This document shows positions 60,400-64,000 of a stretch of 64,000 bases of DNA, one piece after another; the stretch's first letter is position 1, and each line of letters opens with the position of its first letter. A program made the translations under genes and the position numbers. The notes beneath the pieces were generated by a model. It was not told where the DNA came from. It worked only from the letters and a program-made list of their open reading frames with translations, and made no database searches. Origin of the DNA: Micrococcaceae bacterium RIT 802. Its GTDB lineage: Bacteria > Actinomycetota > Actinomycetes > Actinomycetales > Micrococcaceae. The DNA lies in assembly GCA_016892645.1 (NCBI GenBank), contig JAFEMX010000013.1:43149-107148 (forward strand). The letters are read 5' to 3'.

Positions 60400-60831
60400 A
60401 TGCAGACGAATGGGCAGACGCCTGAGGGCCTCGGCCGCCATCCGGTCGCGAGGTCGCGGCGCAGCGAAGAGGGTTCAGCCGTTGCCGAATTCGTGATGGT
60501 TTCGGCGCTGCTGACGATGCTCTTCATATCTGTCCTGCAATTAGCCTTGGTGCTGCATGTGCGCAACACCTTGATGGATGCTGCCGCATCGGGAGCCCGC
60601 TTCGGAATGCTGGCCGACCGCTCGCCTGGGGAGGGAGCCCAGCGGACCCGAGAGCTCATTTCTGGTTCCCTCGGGCCGGGCCTCAAGGCGGACGTCGGGT
60701 ATCAGGCCATCACCATCGGCGGACAACCTGGTTTGCGGGTGACGGTCAGCACCCCGTTCCCGCTCTTGGGTTACTTTGCCGTCACCGGTCATCTGAACGT
60801 CAGCGGAGAGGCGGCAAGCTATGGCGGCTAA
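60400..60831 (+). CDS. TadE-like pilus protein
   Basis: A 143-aa protein. SEEGSAVAEFVMVSALLTML is the TadE-type N-terminal helix after a charged leader, followed by a beta-rich C-terminal domain. It belongs to the host tad locus and is now separated from tadABC by the phage. Minor pseudopilin role expected. It overlaps the next gene. Confidence 0.8.
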   Translation: MQTNGQTPEGLGRHPVARSRRSEEGSAVAEFVMVSALLTMLFISVLQLALVLHVRNTLMDAAASGARFGMLADRSPGEGAQRTRELISGSLGPGLKADVGYQAITIGGQPGLRVTVSTPFPLLGYFAVTGHLNVSGEAASYGG

Positions 60832-61279
60832 CAATGGCCAAAGCCGAATTTGCCGTGTCTGGTCGCAGGTGGGCCTCCGGGAGGAGGGCTCATCCATCGT
60901 GGAGTTCATTTTCCTTGGAGTCTTGCTGCTCGTTCCCGTGACGTACCTGATCATTAGCGCCTCGCAATTGCAGGCCGCTTCCTTTGCCGCCGTTGGTGCC
61001 GCCGATCATGCAGCGAGGACGTTCGCTTCAGCCGACAACGAGGGGGAGGGGGCGGCGCGTGCACGGAATGCGGTCGACGTCGCCGTCGGCAACCTCGACG
61101 TGGATGCGAGCTCGGCAACGATGAAATACCGCTGCTCTCCCGCCTGCCTGGAGCCCGGCTCCACTGTTTCGGTTGAGGTTGTTATCCGCGTGCCCCTGCC
61201 CTTCCTGCCAGCCGGCGTGGATTTGGATTTCAGCAGGGCGTCATCGTCTTCGACCATTCGAGTGGATCGGTTTGGCTGA
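60821..61279 (+). CDS. TadE/TadF-like pilus protein
   Basis: A 152-aa protein with the same architecture: REEGSSIVEFIFLGVLLLVP helix near the N-terminus and a C-terminal domain with two Cys (YRCSPACLEP) that may form a disulfide. A second minor pseudopilin of the same locus. Confidence 0.8.
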   Translation: MAANNGQSRICRVWSQVGLREEGSSIVEFIFLGVLLLVPVTYLIISASQLQAASFAAVGAADHAARTFASADNEGEGAARARNAVDVAVGNLDVDASSATMKYRCSPACLEPGSTVSVEVVIRVPLPFLPAGVDLDFSRASSSSTIRVDRFG

Positions 61280-61280
61280 G

Positions 61281-61799
61281 ATGCCCCTTCGACCAGCCAC
61301 TACCGTGGTGTCTCCGCCCGACCGGCCGACCGGCCGGGGTGCCATGCCATTCCTCCGACGCGTCGACACGTCTTCAGAAGATGGGCAATCGATGATCTTG
61401 ATCATCGGATACGTGGTGATAGTCCTGCTCGCGGTCAGCGCAACGTTGGCGGCCACGTTGGTCAATACCCAGGCGCGCAAGCTCCTTAGCGTCGCTGACA
61501 GCGCGGTCACGGCTGCGGCGGACAGCTTCGAAGTGGAAAATAGCGACGCAACCGACTCGATCCGGATCCACCTAAGCGACGCCGGCGTCGCCGCGGCAAC
61601 TTCTAAATATGTGGGTGACGTCGGGGCGGCCTCTCGGTTCGACGGTTTTTCGGTAGCCCGCGCCGGGGCGAGTAGCGATGGAACGACCGCCGTGGTCAGG
61701 CTCAGCGCCGTGGTCCGACCGCCGATCATCGGCTGGTTCGTGCCACAGGGTATTCCCATCAGCGTTGAATCCAGCGCCCGGACCGGGCTCACGAGATGA
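61281..61799 (+). CDS. TadG-like pilus protein
   Basis: A 172-aa protein beginning ATG 61281, 1 bp after the preceding stop. EDGQSMILIIGYVVIVLLAV is the TadG/Rv3660-type N-terminal helix; the rest is extracytoplasmic. Start at 61344 is also possible. It closes the tad locus. Confidence 0.75.
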   Translation: MPLRPATTVVSPPDRPTGRGAMPFLRRVDTSSEDGQSMILIIGYVVIVLLAVSATLAATLVNTQARKLLSVADSAVTAAADSFEVENSDATDSIRIHLSDAGVAAATSKYVGDVGAASRFDGFSVARAGASSDGTTAVVRLSAVVRPPIIGWFVPQGIPISVESSARTGLTR

Positions 61800-61816
61800 C
61801 GTAGGCTTGGGTGATC

Positions 61817-62935
61817 ATGGCCTCTTCTGACTTTTCCGCGGAAATCCGCGACCTGCGCAACACATTCGCTTCCATCGAAGCCGTCACCGACGTCGATGCA
61901 ATTAAGGCGGATATCGCCGAGCTCTCCGAAAAAGCGGGGGTACCGGACCTTTGGGATGACCCTGCCTCGGCCCAGAAAATCACTTCCAAGCTGTCGCATC
62001 GGCAGACCGAGCTGGAACGCATCGAACGGTTGGATGCGCGAATCGACGACCTCGAAGTCCTCGTCGAGCTGGCCGGCGAGGAAGACGACGCCGACACCCT
62101 GGCCGAAGCGGAAAAGGAGCTGAAAGCGCTGCGCAAGGCGCTTGGCGACCTCGAGGTGGTGACGCTGTTGGCCGGGGAGTATGACGAGCGGGCCGCCGTC
62201 ATCACGATCCGCGCTGGTGCCGGGGGCGTCGACGCCGCCGACTTCGCTGACATGCTCATGCGCATGTATCTACGCTGGGCAGAACGGCATGGATATCCGA
62301 CTGCCGTCATGGACACGTCGTACGCGGAAGAAGCCGGGATCAAATCCGCGACCTTCGAAGTCAATTCGCCATATGCCTTTGGCACGCTCTCTGTCGAGGC
62401 TGGCACCCACCGGCTGGTGCGTATCAGCCCATTCGACAACCAAGGACGCCGCCAGACATCCTTCGCCGCCGTTGAGGTCATCCCCCTGATCGAACAGACA
62501 GACTCCGTCGAGATCCCCGAAAACGAGATCAAAGTGGACGTGTTCCGGTCCTCGGGCCCGGGCGGCCAATCCGTGAACACGACCGACTCCGCGGTCCGCA
62601 TGACCCATATCCCCACGGGCATCGTGGTCTCCATGCAGAACGAGAAGTCGCAAATCCAGAACCGTGCCGCTGCGCTGCGCGTCCTGCAGTCGAGGCTGCT
62701 TCTGGTGCGGCAGGAAGAGGAAAACGCTGCGAAGAAGGCACTCGCCGGGGACGTGAAGGCCTCCTGGGGCGATCAGATGCGCTCCTACGTCCTCAACCCG
62801 TACCAGATGGTCAAGGACCTGCGCACCGAGCACGAGGTCGGCAACACTGGTGCCGTGTTCGACGGGGAGATCGACGATTTCATTGACGCCGGGATCCGCT
62901 GGCGCGCCAACGCACGCCACGAGGTGGCCGAGTAG
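61817..62935 (+). CDS. prfB: Peptide chain release factor 2
   Basis: A 372-aa translation terminator for UGA/UAA codons. The codon-recognition motif is SPF (in [10 protein letters not shown]), the catalytic motif GGQ (in [14 protein letters not shown]). There is no in-frame stop or frameshift site as in the E. coli gene, consistent with Actinobacteria. ATG 61817 is chosen; GTG 61811 is also in frame. Host core gene marking return to chromosomal sequence. Confidence 0.96.
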   Translation: MASSDFSAEIRDLRNTFASIEAVTDVDAIKADIAELSEKAGVPDLWDDPASAQKITSKLSHRQTELERIERLDARIDDLEVLVELAGEEDDADTLAEAEKELKALRKALGDLEVVTLLAGEYDERAAVITIRAGAGGVDAADFADMLMRMYLRWAERHGYPTAVMDTSYAEEAGIKSATFEVNSPYAFGTLSVEAGTHRLVRISPFDNQGRRQTSFAAVEVIPLIEQTDSVEIPENEIKVDVFRSSGPGGQSVNTTDSAVRMTHIPTGIVVSMQNEKSQIQNRAAALRVLQSRLLLVRQEEENAAKKALAGDVKASWGDQMRSYVLNPYQMVKDLRTEHEVGNTGAVFDGEIDDFIDAGIRWRANARHEVAE

Positions 62936-63119
62936 CGTCACCGTCCCAGCCGGCCCGCCCACGCGCGTCTATCGCGCACCCGTCATGCCTGGCCACTGAC
63001 GGAACCACACCCGACGTGCAATGATCCGTGCAGGGAGTATGGCAACGTCGCCGCCGATCAGGCAGCTGTCGTCGTACCCCCGGAAGAGCATGCAGCACCA
63101 GAACGGGAGTGGACAACAC

Positions 63120-63869
63120 ATGAGCAGTACTTTGAAGGGACGCCACGCGGTCGTCACCGGGGGTGCCAGCGGCATCGGCGCCGCCTGCGTCCGGGCCTTC
63201 GCGGAACGCGGGGCCACGGTCACAGTCGCAGACCTGGACGGCGAGGCGGCCGAGAGAGTAGCTGCCGAGGTCGGTGGGGCTGCCTGGCAGATCGACCTCT
63301 CGGATACAGGGGCTTTGGAATCCCTCAGCCTGGACGCGGACATCCTGGTCAACAACGCCGGCATCCAGCGCATCAATCCAGTCCACGAGTTCGTGCCCGA
63401 GGACTGGCGGCTGATCCACCGGCTCATGCTCGAGGCGCCGTTCCTGCTCATCCGCGCCGTGCTCCCGGGCATGTACGAACGCGGATTCGGCCGCATCATC
63501 AACCTCTCCAGCATCCATGGACTGCGCGCTTCGGCCTACAAGAGCGCCTATGTCGCGGCGAAGCATGGGCTCGAAGGCCTGTCCAAGGTCACCGCGCTGG
63601 AAGGCGGGGAGCATGGCGTGACGAGCAACTGCATCGAACCCGCCTATGTCAGGACCCCTCTCGTCGAAAAGCAGATCGCCGACCAGGCGAAAATCCACGG
63701 CATACCAGAGGACGAGGTGGTCGCCAAGATCATGCTCACCGAGTCGGCGATCAAGCGGCTCGTCGAACCGGAAGAGGTTGCCTCGCTGGCCGCGTGGCTG
63801 TCTTCACCGGATGCCGGAATGGTGACAGGCGCCTCCTACACCGTTGATGGCGGCTGGAGCAGCCGCTAG
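63120..63869 (+). CDS. Short-chain dehydrogenase, 3-hydroxybutyrate dehydrogenase-like
   Basis: A 249-aa NAD(P)-dependent SDR. TGGASGIG is the dinucleotide-binding loop (residues 11-18), NNAG the structural motif, and the catalytic Ser-Tyr-Lys are in NLSSIHG and YKSAYVAAKHG. It closely resembles D-3-hydroxybutyrate dehydrogenases, which oxidise 3-hydroxybutyrate to acetoacetate in PHB/ketone use. ATG 63120 has GGGAG upstream; a longer in-frame start at 63021 is less likely. Confidence 0.85.
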   Translation: MSSTLKGRHAVVTGGASGIGAACVRAFAERGATVTVADLDGEAAERVAAEVGGAAWQIDLSDTGALESLSLDADILVNNAGIQRINPVHEFVPEDWRLIHRLMLEAPFLLIRAVLPGMYERGFGRIINLSSIHGLRASAYKSAYVAAKHGLEGLSKVTALEGGEHGVTSNCIEPAYVRTPLVEKQIADQAKIHGIPEDEVVAKIMLTESAIKRLVEPEEVASLAAWLSSPDAGMVTGASYTVDGGWSSR

Positions 63870-64000
63870 CCAAGCTACACCGCCGCGTGCCGATGCGGGT
63901 CGCACCGCATGATGGCGATAGGTTGGAACGTAATGCCGGTCACAGCCCGCAGGGGCATGGTGCCGGACGGTCGTTCATCGGGCAAGGGAGGTCATTGAGT
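63870..64000. other. Right edge of window, no complete gene
   Basis: After the SDR stop there is a short inverted repeat ATGCGG/CCGCAT in the first 50 bp. At the end, AAGGGAGG (about 63984-63991) is a good ribosome site, so a new gene probably starts at or just beyond the edge (TTG at 63995 is possible). Too little sequence to assign. Confidence 0.4.

Overview
The window is chromosomal DNA of a high-GC Gram-positive actinobacterium. Two WhiB proteins, a PASTA-domain Ser/Thr kinase beside a class II DAHP synthase, a ROK glucokinase with the CxCGxxGCxE zinc motif and an actinobacterial-type Tad/Flp pilus locus fit best with Micrococcaceae (Arthrobacter/Kocuria/Micrococcus-like). The genus cannot be fixed from the sequence alone.

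Left host block (1-15.47 kb): glucokinase; a small membrane protein and an esterase; an acyltransferase and DAHP synthase; a convergent PASTA kinase; a WhiB1-like regulator; a small membrane protein; a giant FHA-FtsK/SpoIIIE-type double ATPase; then tadA-tadB-tadC and the 5' part of a small Flp-type pilin gene. Right host block (60.27-64 kb): the 3' part of the same pilin gene, two TadE-like genes and a TadG-like gene, prfB, and a 3-hydroxybutyrate dehydrogenase-like SDR.

Between them lies an apparently complete 44.8-kb siphovirus-type prophage (15470-60271), inserted by a large serine integrase into the pilin gene. The att sites can be read directly. Both ends share TTCAT (15467-15471 and 60267-60271). 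Joining the outer halves gives an uninterrupted 80-codon pilin gene; joining the inner halves gives an attP that is a 42-bp imperfect palindrome centred on AT. The lysogen therefore has a broken pilin and a split tad operon, which excision would repair exactly. This resembles phage-regulated switch insertions such as comK in Listeria.

Prophage layout: a left lysogeny module on the minus strand (integrase, ImmA-like protease) behind a perfect palindrome with a LexA-type core (17365-17384); a lower-GC cargo module (Dam-like methylase convergent with a PD-(D/E)xK-like protein and a ParB-fold protein, the latter two continuing from the repressor gene), which is the best candidate for an undescribed defence or modification system; a divergent repressor/Cro-like switch; a long run of small translationally coupled early genes (ParB, WhiB-like, Cys-rich proteins, MazG-like, sliding-clamp-like, HNH and VRR-NUC nucleases); then the late operon (HNH, small and large terminase, portal, ClpP-type protease with nested scaffold, capsid, connector genes, tail proteins, a -1 frameshift tail chaperone, tape measure with M23 domain, tail fibres, a GDPD-type phosphodiesterase, a repeat-rich fibre protein, a two-domain endolysin, holin) and attR.
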